A stretch of DNA of 64,000 bases from Ancylobacter crimeensis (GTDB lineage: Bacteria; Pseudomonadota; Alphaproteobacteria; Rhizobiales; Xanthobacteraceae), in NCBI RefSeq assembly GCF_023016805.1, contig NZ_JALKCH010000009.1, positions 62,001-126,000 of the forward strand, given 5' to 3'. Within the stretch, counting starts at the first letter, position 1. Each line of letters opens with the position of its first letter. The position numbers were made by a program, and so were the translations under genes. Of the stretch, positions 1-7,791 are shown in pieces. A model generated the notes under the pieces. It had not been told where the DNA came from and made no database searches. It saw nothing but the letters and a program-made list of their open reading frames with translations.

Positions 1-1306
1 GCGTCAGCTCGCGGGCGGCGAAGATCATGCGGTAGACGTCGCTGCCGAAGCGGATGGCGAACATACGGAACGACCACTGGTCGCCCCGCGCCACCGCCGT
101 CGCCGCCGGGAAGCCGTTCAGCACCAGGCTTTCGACTGAATTGATCTCGACCCCGTCGATCCAGCCGGACGAAAGATATTGCGCCAGCGACTGGTCGCCG
201 GTCACCCGCACCGCATCGAGCCTCAACGCCTCGCGCCCGTCCGAGGTGGCCCCGAGCACCGCTTGCGGGGTGTTCTCCAGCGTGAAGTTTTCCGGCGCGG
301 TGAAGGTGAAGCCCAGCTTGGGATGGAAGAAGCGGCGGCCGCGGATGAAGCCTTCCTTCGGGTCGTCGCCATAGACCATGCCATTGATGGCGGAGAGATA
401 TTCGTCGCGGTCGCGCTCGCCCTCCTTGTCGGGAGCGGCATATTCGCGGGCATTGGCGATGGCGATGGAGATGCGCTCCGGCGTCGCCGGGTGGCTGGCG
501 AGGAAGTCGGCGGTGGGGTCGTTCGCCGCGCTCTTGGTGGCGTCGCCGGAGCGCAGCGCCGCCTGCCGGCCCATGGCGGTGAGGAAGCGCGAGGCGCCAT
601 AGGGATCGAAGCCGGCGCGGGCGCTGATGCCGACCCCGATGGCGTCGGCCTCCAGTTCCTGCGCGCGGGAGAAGCTCGCCAGCGACTGCCGGCTCTTCTC
701 CAAGGCCAGCGCACCGAGATCGGCGTCGTTCACCACATTGGAGATGACGCGGCTGACGAGGATGGCCTGCTTCATCTGGTCTTCGCGGATCGCGGCATGA
801 TTGGCGATGACGTGCCCCATCTCGTGCGCCAGCACCGAGGCGAGTTCAGCCCGGTCGTCGGCCAGCGCGACGAGGCCGCGCGTCACATAGAGCGAGCCGT
901 TGGGCAGCGCGAAGGCGTTCACGGCGGGCGAGTTCAGCACCGTCACCCGGTAGTTCAGCTCCGGCCGCTCCGAAGCGGCGACGAGCCGGGAGATGGTGTC
1001 CTGGATAAGCGCCTGAAGCTTGGGGTCGTTATAGGCACCGCCATAGCTCTGCACCAGCCGCTCATGCTCCTTGCGCTGGGCCGGCGTCAGCGAATCCTCG
1101 AAGGAGGAGATGCGGCTCGCCGAAGCGGCCGCGGGCGCGTCGGCCTGCGCCTCGAGCTTGGCGCAGCCGGCCAGCAACAGACCGGCCATGGCGAGGCCGG
1201 CGACGCGGGCCACCAGCCCGCGCACGAGCCTGCGTGCGGGCGCAGCGCCGCCGCGAGGCGACAACGCGTCCTGGGTCCTGCCCGGGCTTCTCCCGCCGAG
1301 GCTCAT
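1..1306 (-). CDS. M48 family zinc metalloprotease lipoprotein (3' end beyond window)
   Basis: The frame opens at ATG 1306 and runs off the left edge, so the C-terminus is missing. The N-terminus has a hydrophobic stretch ending in a lipobox-like LLLAGC, so the protein is probably a lipoprotein of the cell envelope. The zinc motif HEMGH (around base 820) sits in an M48 context (LASVLAHEMGHVIANH), followed by a helical part with the downstream glutamate motif ELEADAIGV. After the peptidase domain is a further domain of about 150 residues as in periplasmic quality-control M48 proteases. Its start ATGA overlaps the stop of the nuclease gene upstream by 4 bases, so the two are probably co-transcribed and translationally coupled. 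Family is clear; the substrate is not known. Confidence 0.88.
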   Translation of the reverse strand, partial: MSLGGRSPGRTQDALSPRGGAAPARRLVRGLVARVAGLAMAGLLLAGCAKLEAQADAPAAASASRISSFEDSLTPAQRKEHERLVQSYGGAYNDPKLQALIQDTISRLVAASERPELNYRVTVLNSPAVNAFALPNGSLYVTRGLVALADDRAELASVLAHEMGHVIANHAAIREDQMKQAILVSRVISNVVNDADLGALALEKSRQSLASFSRAQELEADAIGVGISARAGFDPYGASRFLTAMGRQAALRSGDATKSAANDPTADFLASHPATPERISIAIANAREYAAPDKEGERDRDEYLSAINGMVYGDDPKEGFIRGRRFFHPKLGFTFTAPENFTLENTPQAVLGATSDGREALRLDAVRVTGDQSLAQYLSSGWIDGVEINSVESLVLNGFPAATAVARGDQWSFRMFAIRFGSDVYRMIFAARELT

Positions 1307-2262
1307 GGCTCGTCACCTTCCCGAGTCAAAATGCGGCCTGCGCGTCCTTCTCGCGCGGCCGCCGGTTCGACATCGTCCATCTGCTCGGGGGTCCAGGCTT
1401 CGAGAGCCGGCCCACCGCTGGCGAAGATTAGCCCGCGCGCCTCGATCCTGTGCATCACAAGGCGTTGCGAGTCTTTACCGGCCCCGGAAAAGGCCGCGCG
1501 GGAAGCGCGGGGCACCTCCACGGTCACGTCCTTGCGCCATTGCCGGCCGAAATCGAGATAGTCCCGCGCCTGCGTCCGGCCGACCCGCACCACCTCGCCG
1601 GCCAGCACCGCGAAGCGACCCGAGAAACGGGCGAGCGCGGCGGCATCCCGCGCGTCGAGCGGGAAGACCTGCCACACACCGGCCTGCGCAATCCGTCCAC
1701 GCCTCTCGGCTTCCACAAGACGGGTGCGGCAGCCGGCCGGCACGCTGTCCGGCGCCAGCACGGCGAGGCCCTGCTCCAGCAGGCGCACCTGAAGGCCGGC
1801 GGCACCCTCGTCCGGCCCCGTCTGCACCAGCGCGACCAGCCGGCCATAGCGATCGGGCACGTCGAGCACCGTGAGGCTCACCCGGTGCCCGGCGAGGCCA
1901 TCCGCCGGCAGGCCCGGCACGCCGCCCTCATCCTGCGCGACGATGCCGGCGAGCCGGACCAGGCGGCCATCAGCGAGCCGAAGGTCGCTGCCTTCCACGC
2001 GACGGACGATCTGGCCGACGATTGAGCTTTCTTGCGGGCTGCCTTGCGGGCTTTCCTGCGCCGTGCCCGCCATCTCGCCCCCGCACGCCGCCTCGGCCCG
2101 TGCGGGACCCGGCAAGGCGAACAAAAGCAAAGCGACGGCCATGAGGACGCGCCATGCCACACCGGAGGCGAGCACCGAGCGGGCGCGCGGGCGCACATAC
2201 ACCGGGGCAGCCGCCCCGTGCTTTCGCCGTTCACCGACAGCCCTTGAAGCCCGTCCTCTCAT
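1303..2262 (-). CDS. thermonuclease-like (SNase fold) exported protein
   Basis: The central part (roughly residues 65-190) has the staphylococcal nuclease-like pattern: LRLADGRLVRLAGI, then VSLTVLDVPDRYGRLVA and LLEQGLAVLAP. These are the OB-fold strands and helix of the SNase/TNase family. A hydrophobic segment (residues about 40-56, MAVALLLFALPGPARA) ahead of it looks like a signal peptide, so the true start may be the internal ATG at 2142 rather than 2262. The usual catalytic Arg/Glu pair is not obvious, so nuclease activity is uncertain. The gene is followed without a gap by the M48 protease gene (ATGA overlap). Confidence 0.75.
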   Translation of the reverse strand: MRGRASRAVGERRKHGAAAPVYVRPRARSVLASGVAWRVLMAVALLLFALPGPARAEAACGGEMAGTAQESPQGSPQESSIVGQIVRRVEGSDLRLADGRLVRLAGIVAQDEGGVPGLPADGLAGHRVSLTVLDVPDRYGRLVALVQTGPDEGAAGLQVRLLEQGLAVLAPDSVPAGCRTRLVEAERRGRIAQAGVWQVFPLDARDAAALARFSGRFAVLAGEVVRVGRTQARDYLDFGRQWRKDVTVEVPRASRAAFSGAGKDSQRLVMHRIEARGLIFASGGPALEAWTPEQMDDVEPAAAREGRAGRILTREGDEP

Positions 2263-2911
2263 GCCTCGCCGCAGCTTCCCAGCCCGATGAGATCCAGTCT
2301 AGCGCGGATTGTGCCGCTCTGCAGCATTCGCGCAGTGAGGTGGGAGGAGAATTGCAAGGATGAAGAGGCCGCCGTGGGTGAGCCGATGCCCTCTGTCACG
2401 CCGGACGGTCTTTGGTCGCCGGCCGATCGGGGAGCGAAGACACCGAACCGTTCGATCCCGCTGCAGACCGCCGGACGCCGCGCAACCCCGGCTCTCCGGC
2501 GTTTCCGCGACCGGAATGACGCGATGACAGACCGCGCCATGCCGTCCGCCGCGCGGATGCCCGTGACGTCACCCGGCCTGCGCAGGACATCCCTTCATGT
2601 GGAAGGCAAAGCCCGGCCTTCGCCGGACGCGCCCCCCGCGCGGAAGGGGATGCCCGATCCGTTTGCCGCGCATGACCTCGTGCGAAAGCCTGTGCCTCTC
2701 CACCGCCCTCGTGACCACACATGCCCGCCGGGCTCGGGCACGGCCGGGCCGTCCGCCCTTTACACGCAGCGCCAGACGGAGCCGCAAGGGCCGAACGCCA
2801 CCGGCAGCACGTCCTTTCCGCATCGCCGTTCGCCTCGGTCGCAGCGTAGCCGGGCACCCTGTCGCTTTGCGCGCGACAGCATGCTAGAGGGTTCCGGCGC
2901 GCTGCGCCTGC
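2263..2911. other. 650-base stretch without a recognisable gene
   Basis: Several open frames cross this interval on both strands, but none has a family-like composition, a convincing ribosome binding site or a recognisable domain. The interval separates the nuclease gene from tRNA-Arg and probably holds the promoters of both. I see no clear promoter consensus in it. Confidence 0.5.
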
Positions 2912-2988
2912 CTCCCGGTAGCTCAGCAGGATAGAGCACAGGTTTCCTAAACCTGGGGTCAGGGGTTCGAATCCCTTCCGGGAGGCCA
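2912..2988 (+). tRNA. tRNA-Arg (anticodon CCU)
   Basis: A full cloverleaf can be drawn. The 7-pair acceptor stem is ctcccgg/ccgggag. The D arm is gctc...gagc. The anticodon stem caggt/acctg encloses loop ttcctaa, giving anticodon CCT, which reads AGG. The T arm is agggg-ttcgaat-ccctt. The discriminator base is G and CCA is encoded at 2986-2988. The 3' end of this gene was used as an integration site (see the repeat at 3322-3339). Confidence 0.95.
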
Positions 2989-2989
2989 G
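2972..2989 (+). repeat. attL-like copy of the tRNA-Arg 3' end
   Basis: The 18 bases tcccttccgggaggccag cover the end of the T arm, the acceptor strand and CCA of tRNA-Arg. They recur exactly at 3322-3339, 350 bases downstream. A duplicated tRNA 3' end of this kind is the usual mark of a tyrosine-recombinase integration. Confidence 0.75.
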
Positions 2990-3083
2990 CCATACTTTTT
3001 GGCATTGATTCCATTGGATAAAATGCGTGCTTTTCCCAAACTGGTGGGTTAGGTTTGGGAGTTTTTGTTCGCGCCATGTTCGC

Positions 3084-3180
3084 CTAGGCGGTGTAGCGGC
3101 GCACCTCCTTGTCGGTCTTGTGACCAGTCACCGCCTTGATCTGCTGGTTGCTGCATCCGACCTCCGCGCCGCTCCCGATT
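3084..3180 (-). pseudogene. C-terminal remnant of a tyrosine-type integrase
   Basis: Read on the minus strand and ending at a TAG (3084-3086), the bases encode GCSNQQIKAVTGHKTDKEV followed by RRYTA. This is the end of a phage-type tyrosine recombinase: the GHKT motif carries the box II histidine, and the final RRY carries the nucleophilic tyrosine position. Upstream the match fades within about 30 codons and there is no room for the rest of the gene before the second att copy. It is therefore a 5'-truncated fossil, lying between the two tRNA-end repeats with its 3' end towards the tRNA. Confidence 0.7.
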
Positions 3181-3321
3181 GCCGTCGGGGCGGCGCTTGC
3201 GTTTGTAGGGTCCGGCGGGCCGTCTCGGTTAGACGGTTCCGGAAAACTCCCAGTTCCATCAATGGTGCGCCTGGGCCCCGGTTAGGCGGGCTATGTGATT
3301 GATAGGCGCAAATTCCTGTAG

Positions 3322-3339
3322 TCCCTTCCGGGAGGCCAG
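3322..3339 (+). repeat. attR-like copy of the tRNA-Arg 3' end
   Basis: Exact 18-base repeat of the tRNA-Arg 3' end (2972-2989) with no tRNA body attached. Together the two copies bracket a 332-base remnant holding the integrase tail. The rest of 2989-3504 shows no other gene. Confidence 0.75.
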
Positions 3340-3504
3340 TCGCGTTCCGTCCCTCTCGGGCGAAGGTTCCGCGTCGGTCCGCCGGACAACAACTGGAACT
3401 CCTCTAAAAATGGAAGCCGCGCCAGTCGCTTGACCCCTCCGGCGTGCTCATGCATGAACCGCGCTTGCGTGCCCGGCCGGCGCGGGCGCGTGCGGAGACC
3501 GTTC

Positions 3505-4608
3505 ATGAGCCTCACCTCCCGCGGGGATCTTCCGGGCGAACAGCGCACAGGCGAGGCCGATGCCGGGGCCCCGGCCGTGCTCGCCGCGTATGCCGGGCTG
3601 GTCCGGCGGCGGATGCTGCTGGTCGGCGTGCTGGCGGTGCTCACCTTCGCGGCACTGGTGCTCGACATCGCGACCGGCCCGTCGCGGCTCGCCCTTTCCG
3701 ACGTGCTCGCCGTGCTCATCGACCCCCATGCCGGCGATGTGCCCTCGCGCATCATCGTCTGGCAGGTGCGGCTTCCGGCGGCGCTGATGGCGCTGCTGGT
3801 CGGGGCCGCGCTCTCGCTGGCGGGGGCGGAGATGCAAACCATCCTCGACAATCCGCTGGCCAGCCCCTTCACGCTCGGCGTCTCCTCCGCCGCGGCGTTC
3901 GGGGCGGCGCTCGCCATCGTGCTCGGGCTCGGGCTCCCCGGCCTCGCGCCGGACTGGTTCGTGCCGGTCAACGCCTTCCTCTTCGCCTTCGGCTCGGTGC
4001 TGCTGCTGCAGGCGCTGGCGCGGATGCGCGGGACCGGGGTGGAGACGCTGGTGCTGTTCGGCATCGCGCTGGTGTTCACCTTCAACGCGCTCACCGCGCT
4101 CATCCAGTTCGTGGCCAGCCAGGAAGCGTTGCAGCAGCTCGTGTTCTGGAGCATGGGCAGCCTCGCCCGCGCGACCTGGGAGGGGCTCGCCATGCTGGCC
4201 GTCATCCTCGCCGCAACGCTGCCCTTCGCGCTCGGCGCGAGCTGGAAGATGACCGCCCTGCGGCTGGGCGAGGACCGGGCGCGCAGCTTCGGCATCTCGG
4301 TGGCGCGGCTGCGGTTCCTCTCCCTGCTCCGGGTCAGCCTTCTCGCGGGCACCGCCACCGCCTTCGTCGGCACGGTAGGCTTCATCGGGCTGGTGGGCCC
4401 GCATATGGCGCGGCTGCTGGTGGGCGAGGACCATCGCTTCCTGCTGCCGGCCAGCGTGCTGACCGGGGCACTGGTGATGTCGCTCGCCTCGGTGGCGAGC
4501 AAGCTCATCGTGCCGGGCACGCTTCTGCCGGTCGGTCTGGTCACCGCGCTGATCGGGGTTCCGGTGTTCCTCGCCCTCATCCTGCTGCGCCGGGAGCGCG
4601 CGTCATGA
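3505..4608 (+). CDS. FecCD-family iron-siderophore ABC permease
   Basis: The 367-residue inner-membrane permease has about nine to ten hydrophobic segments. It shows the family hallmarks of iron(III)-siderophore/cobalamin permeases: RLPAALMALLVGAALSLAGAEMQ, NPLASPFTLGVSSAAAFGAA, the coupling-loop sequence around LGEDRARSFGIS, and GTVGFIGLVGPHMAR near the C-terminus. I chose ATG 3505 because GGAGACC lies 7-8 bases upstream; an upstream ATG at 3430 would add an unlikely Arg/Cys-rich leader. It overlaps the ATPase gene by 4 bases. No substrate-binding protein or TonB receptor gene is next to it. Confidence 0.9.
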   Translation: MSLTSRGDLPGEQRTGEADAGAPAVLAAYAGLVRRRMLLVGVLAVLTFAALVLDIATGPSRLALSDVLAVLIDPHAGDVPSRIIVWQVRLPAALMALLVGAALSLAGAEMQTILDNPLASPFTLGVSSAAAFGAALAIVLGLGLPGLAPDWFVPVNAFLFAFGSVLLLQALARMRGTGVETLVLFGIALVFTFNALTALIQFVASQEALQQLVFWSMGSLARATWEGLAMLAVILAATLPFALGASWKMTALRLGEDRARSFGISVARLRFLSLLRVSLLAGTATAFVGTVGFIGLVGPHMARLLVGEDHRFLLPASVLTGALVMSLASVASKLIVPGTLLPVGLVTALIGVPVFLALILLRRERAS

Positions 4609-5513
4609 GCGGGGATACGCTGCGGGTCGAGGGCCTGAATGCCGATTACGGCCGGCGCCGGGTGATCGAGGGTCTGGACCTTTCCGACATCGCGCCCGGT
4701 CGCGTCACCGGGCTCATCGGGCCGAATGCGGCGGGCAAGACCACGCTGCTGCGCGCGCTCGCCGGCCTCACCCCGGCCAAGGGACGAATCCGGCTCGGCT
4801 CGACCGAATTGTCGCGGCTCGATCTGGCGGGGCGCGCGCGTTTCGTCACCTACATGCCGCAGGCGCTGCCGCCGCGCTCCGGCCTCACCGTGCTTGAAGC
4901 GAATCTCGCCGCGCTCCACGCCTCGCCGGAAAGCCTCGCCGACGGCGCGCCGCGCGGGGAGGCGGCGCGGCGGCTGGCGCTCGACACGCTGGCGCGGCTC
5001 GGCATCGCCGACCTCGCCCTGCGCGGGCTTTCCGAGCTCTCCGGCGGCCAGCGCCAGCTCGCCAGCCTCGCCCAGTGCCTCGTGCGCGCGCCGCGGGTGC
5101 TGCTGCTCGACGAGCCGACCAGCGCGCTCGACATCCGCCACCAGCACCGGGTGATGCAGCTCGTCAGCGAGATCGCGGCCGAGCGCGGCATGATCGTGCT
5201 GGTGGTGCTGCACGACATCGCGCTGGCCTGCCGCTGGTGCCGGCGGCTGGTGGTGCTGCGCAAGGGCCGCATTGCCGCCGACGGCCCGCCGGAGGTCGCG
5301 ATCACCCCGGAGCTGCTGGCCGACGTCTACGGCGTCGCGGCGCGGGTGGAGCGCTGCTCGCGCGGGCAGGTGCAGGTCATCGTCGACGGCGTGCTGGAGG
5401 CGGAGCCGACCAAGGGCGCGCTGATGGCGGAGCCGGCCGATAGCCGGCTGATGGCGGAGCCGGCCGGCGCAGGCAGGGCCGGGAGCCCTTCCCGCGACGG
5501 GGCGGCGGCGTGA
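4605..5513 (+). CDS. iron-siderophore ABC transporter ATP-binding protein
   Basis: A 302-residue ATPase of the FecE/FepC type. It has Walker A GPNAAGKTT (residues 39-47), signature LSGGQRQ, Walker B LLLDEPTSALD and the switch histidine in LHDIALAC. The start ATG overlaps the permease stop (ATGA). It powers the 3505-4608 permease to import a ferric siderophore or related chelate. The last 40 residues are an extension that carries a 9-residue direct repeat (LMAEPADSR/LMAEPAGAG; 5421-5474), not part of the ATPase fold. Its stop overlaps the GTG of the esterase gene. Confidence 0.92.
   Translation: MSGDTLRVEGLNADYGRRRVIEGLDLSDIAPGRVTGLIGPNAAGKTTLLRALAGLTPAKGRIRLGSTELSRLDLAGRARFVTYMPQALPPRSGLTVLEANLAALHASPESLADGAPRGEAARRLALDTLARLGIADLALRGLSELSGGQRQLASLAQCLVRAPRVLLLDEPTSALDIRHQHRVMQLVSEIAAERGMIVLVVLHDIALACRWCRRLVVLRKGRIAADGPPEVAITPELLADVYGVAARVERCSRGQVQVIVDGVLEAEPTKGALMAEPADSRLMAEPAGAGRAGSPSRDGAAA
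5421..5474 (+). repeat. 27-base in-frame direct repeat in the ATPase tail
   Basis: Two 27-base units starting ctgatggcggagccggccg at 5421 and 5448 sit in frame at the 3' end of the ATPase gene. They encode two nine-residue copies beginning LMAEPA. It looks like a recent slippage duplication in a disordered tail. Confidence 0.7.
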
Positions 5514-6379
5514 GCGGCGGCGGAAGCGGCGCAAGCGAGCCGGCCCCCGTCGTCCTGCCGGGCACGGCGCGGTTCGATCTGACGGGCGCGGAAGGCGGGC
5601 CGGGCTGGCGCATCTTCGTCGCGGTGCCGGACACCCCCCCGCCCGAGGCCGGCTATCCCTCGCTGCTGATGCTCGATGCCAATGCGGGCTTCGCATCCTT
5701 CGCCGAGACCGCGCGCCGCGCCGGGGTGCGCCCGCGCGCGACCGGCATCGGGCCGGTGCTGATCGTCGGCGTCGGTTACCCGACCGAGGCGCCGCACGAC
5801 CGCGAGCGCCGCCGCTTCGATTTCACCGCGGGTCCCGCGCGCGAGGCCGCACCGCCCGGCCGGGAGGTCGGCCCGACCGGAGGCAGCGCGGCCTTCCTCG
5901 CTTTCCTTCTCGACCGGCTGCGGCCGGCGATCGCGGCGCGCTGGCGGCTCGACCCGGCGCGCGCGGCGCTGTTCGGCCATTCGCTGGGCGGGGCCTTCGT
6001 GCTGGAGGCCTTTGCCCGCGCGCCGCGCGCCTTCTCCCACCACATCGCCGTCAGCCCTTCGATCTGGTGGGACGAGCCGCATCTGCTCGCCGGGCTTGCC
6101 GCCCGCGACAGGACGGCGCCGGCCCGCCTCGCTCTGATGATCGGGGAATATGAGGAGGCCCTCGCCCCGTGGCAGCAGGGCCGCGCGGGCAGCGCCGAGA
6201 TCGCGGAGCGGCGCGCCCGCCGCGCCATGGTGACGACGCTCCATCGCTTCGCGCAGGCCGCGCGCCGGGAACTGGGGCCGCAGGCGCGAATCGTGAGCGA
6301 GGTTCTGGCCGGCGAAGATCACGCCTCGGTGCTGGCACCGGCGATGAGCCGGGCGCTGCGGTTCCTGAGCGCGGATTAG
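5510..6379 (+). CDS. alpha/beta-hydrolase, putative siderophore esterase
   Basis: A 289-residue member of the esterase-D-like group that includes ferric-siderophore esterases (IroE/Fes relatives). The nucleophile elbow is FGHSLGG with Ser about 158. It is preceded by SLLMLDANAGFASF and followed by HHIAVSPSIWWDEPHLL, both typical of this group. A late GEDHASVL provides the likely catalytic histidine. Translation starts at GTG 5510, overlapping the ATPase stop by 4 bases. With the permease and ATPase it forms one operon, so it probably releases iron by cleaving an imported ester siderophore in the cytoplasm. No signal peptide is seen. Confidence 0.85.
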   Translation: MSGGGSGASEPAPVVLPGTARFDLTGAEGGPGWRIFVAVPDTPPPEAGYPSLLMLDANAGFASFAETARRAGVRPRATGIGPVLIVGVGYPTEAPHDRERRRFDFTAGPAREAAPPGREVGPTGGSAAFLAFLLDRLRPAIAARWRLDPARAALFGHSLGGAFVLEAFARAPRAFSHHIAVSPSIWWDEPHLLAGLAARDRTAPARLALMIGEYEEALAPWQQGRAGSAEIAERRARRAMVTTLHRFAQAARRELGPQARIVSEVLAGEDHASVLAPAMSRALRFLSAD

Positions 6380-6855
6380 CGACGCGCCGGCAGCATCCGC
6401 TCGATCAGCCGGTCGCGCAGCACGAACTGGTGCCACAGCGCCGCCCCGACATGCACCGCCGCCAGTACGAGGAGGGCATAGCCGATCACTTCATGGGCAA
6501 GGTTCGGCCAGGGCCGCAGCGACTTGCCGAAGGCGGTGATGATGACGATGCCGATGATCGGCTGGATCAGGATGGCGAGGTAAAGCAGGCCGTGCGTCGC
6601 ATGTGCCGCGATCCGCATCGGCTTCGCCATCGGCGGCATGTGCGGCGCGGCGTGGGTGAGCCGCCAGACGATCCGCAGCACGGCGAGCGCGAGGATCGCG
6701 TAGCCGGAATAGAGATGGGTCGTGAACAGCAGGAACCGCCCGGTGCTGCCCCGCTCGAAATTGCCCCAGCTCCACGCCGAGGCGAACTGCACGAGGATGA
6801 GGACCACCACCGCCCAGTGAATGAGACGGGCGACGGTACCGTAGCGGTCGGGCAT
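6376..6855 (-). CDS. cytochrome b561 family protein
   Basis: A 159-residue membrane protein with four hydrophobic helices. It has the di-haem histidine pattern of the bacterial b561 family: LIHWAVVVLILVQF, LFTTHLYSGYAIL, HATHGLLYLAILIQPIIGI and HEVIGYALLVLAAVHVGAALWHQF. It probably moves electrons between quinol and a periplasmic or superoxide acceptor. ATG 6855 is taken as the start because it gives the normal family length. It is convergent with the esterase gene; the two stop codons overlap at 6376-6379. Confidence 0.92.
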   Translation of the reverse strand: MPDRYGTVARLIHWAVVVLILVQFASAWSWGNFERGSTGRFLLFTTHLYSGYAILALAVLRIVWRLTHAAPHMPPMAKPMRIAAHATHGLLYLAILIQPIIGIVIITAFGKSLRPWPNLAHEVIGYALLVLAAVHVGAALWHQFVLRDRLIERMLPARR

Positions 6856-7043
6856 CGGGGGCTCCGGGAAGGGGACGATATACCCCTCTCTAGCCCGCCG
6901 CTTTCCGCTGCGCCATGGGCGCTGTGCGGGATGTGCGCGGCGCGACGGCACGCCGGCATCACGCCTGAGCGAGCGCCGGCCGGCGGAAAACCGCGCGGCG
7001 ATAAGGGGCGGGGCGGGGCGGGGAGCCACCGCGCCACCCCCGC

Positions 7044-7607
7044 TTAAGCAACCATACGGCGCTCGTGGCGGCCTTCCTGCACCTCCTCGATGATCTTGGC
7101 GACGAAGGCCGGCAGGTCCTTCGGGGTGCGGGAGGTGACAATGCCCTTGTCCGTCACCACCTCCTTGTCGGCCCATTTGCCGCCGGCATTCACCACATCG
7201 GTGCGGATCGAGGCCACCGAGGTCACGTTGCGCCCGCGCACCGCATCGACCTCGACCAGCAGCCACGGACCGTGGCAGATGGCGGCGACCACCTTGCCGG
7301 ATTCGACGAAGGCCCGGATCACCTTCAGCGCGGCCGCGTCGGTGCGCAGGGTGTCGGGATTCAGCACGCCGCCCGGCAGCACCAGCGCGTCATAGCCGGC
7401 GGGGTCGAGATCAGGGATGGCGCGGTCGACCTCGACGCTCGCGCCCCAGTCTTTCTGGTCCCAGCCACGGATCGCCTTGCCGTCAGGCGATGCCACATCG
7501 ACGGTGGCGCCGGCCTTGCGCAAGTCGTCGCGCGGAACGGTGAGCTCGCTCTGCTCGAAGCCGTTGGTGGCGAGAATGAGAATGCGCGCCTCGCGGATGT
7601 TCGGCAT
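7044..7607 (-). CDS. PfpI/DJ-1 family protein (type 1 glutamine amidotransferase-like)
   Basis: A 187-residue protein with the class I amidotransferase-like fold. It has the PfpI triad surroundings GFEQSE (Glu18) and AICHGPW (Cys111-His112), and LVLPGGVLNPDTLR. Close relatives are deglycases/proteases of the YhbO-PfpI type induced by general stress. The start ATG 7607 has AGGAGAG about 8 bases upstream. An EcfG-like promoter lies at 7653-7677. It stands alone, between cytochrome b561 and the DUF72 gene, all on the minus strand. Confidence 0.92.
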   Translation of the reverse strand: MPNIREARILILATNGFEQSELTVPRDDLRKAGATVDVASPDGKAIRGWDQKDWGASVEVDRAIPDLDPAGYDALVLPGGVLNPDTLRTDAAALKVIRAFVESGKVVAAICHGPWLLVEVDAVRGRNVTSVASIRTDVVNAGGKWADKEVVTDKGIVTSRTPKDLPAFVAKIIEEVQEGRHERRMVA

Positions 7608-7652
7608 GAATCGTCTCTCCTGATGATGCCCCCGCATCCCGCATGAGAGGCG

Positions 7653-7677
7653 AACATCCCGGCTCCGCACCCGTTCC
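7653..7677 (-). promoter_or_regulatory. EcfG-like stress promoter of the PfpI gene
   Basis: On the minus strand the sequence reads GGAAC-N16-TGTT, one base from the alphaproteobacterial EcfG consensus GGAAC-N16/17-CGTT. The -10 element ends 46 bases before the PfpI start. PfpI genes are frequent members of this regulon. Confidence 0.45.
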
Positions 7678-7791
7678 CGCTTCCGCGATCACGATCCGCG
7701 TGAGGCTTCCCGACCTACCATTCGGAGGTGCCGGAGAACCGGAGGAACGACCGAACCACCGTCACGGGCCGCCTTCATGTTGCCGCGGCCT

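Noticed and set aside
179-1561. Plus-strand open frame of 460 codons opposite the M48 protease
   Set aside because: Arg/Gly/Ala-rich shadow of the real minus-strand genes; no family features.
2760-3077. Minus-strand open frame containing GIRTPDPRFRKPVLYPAELPG
   Set aside because: This peptide is the well-known translation of the complementary strand of tRNA-Arg, not a real protein.
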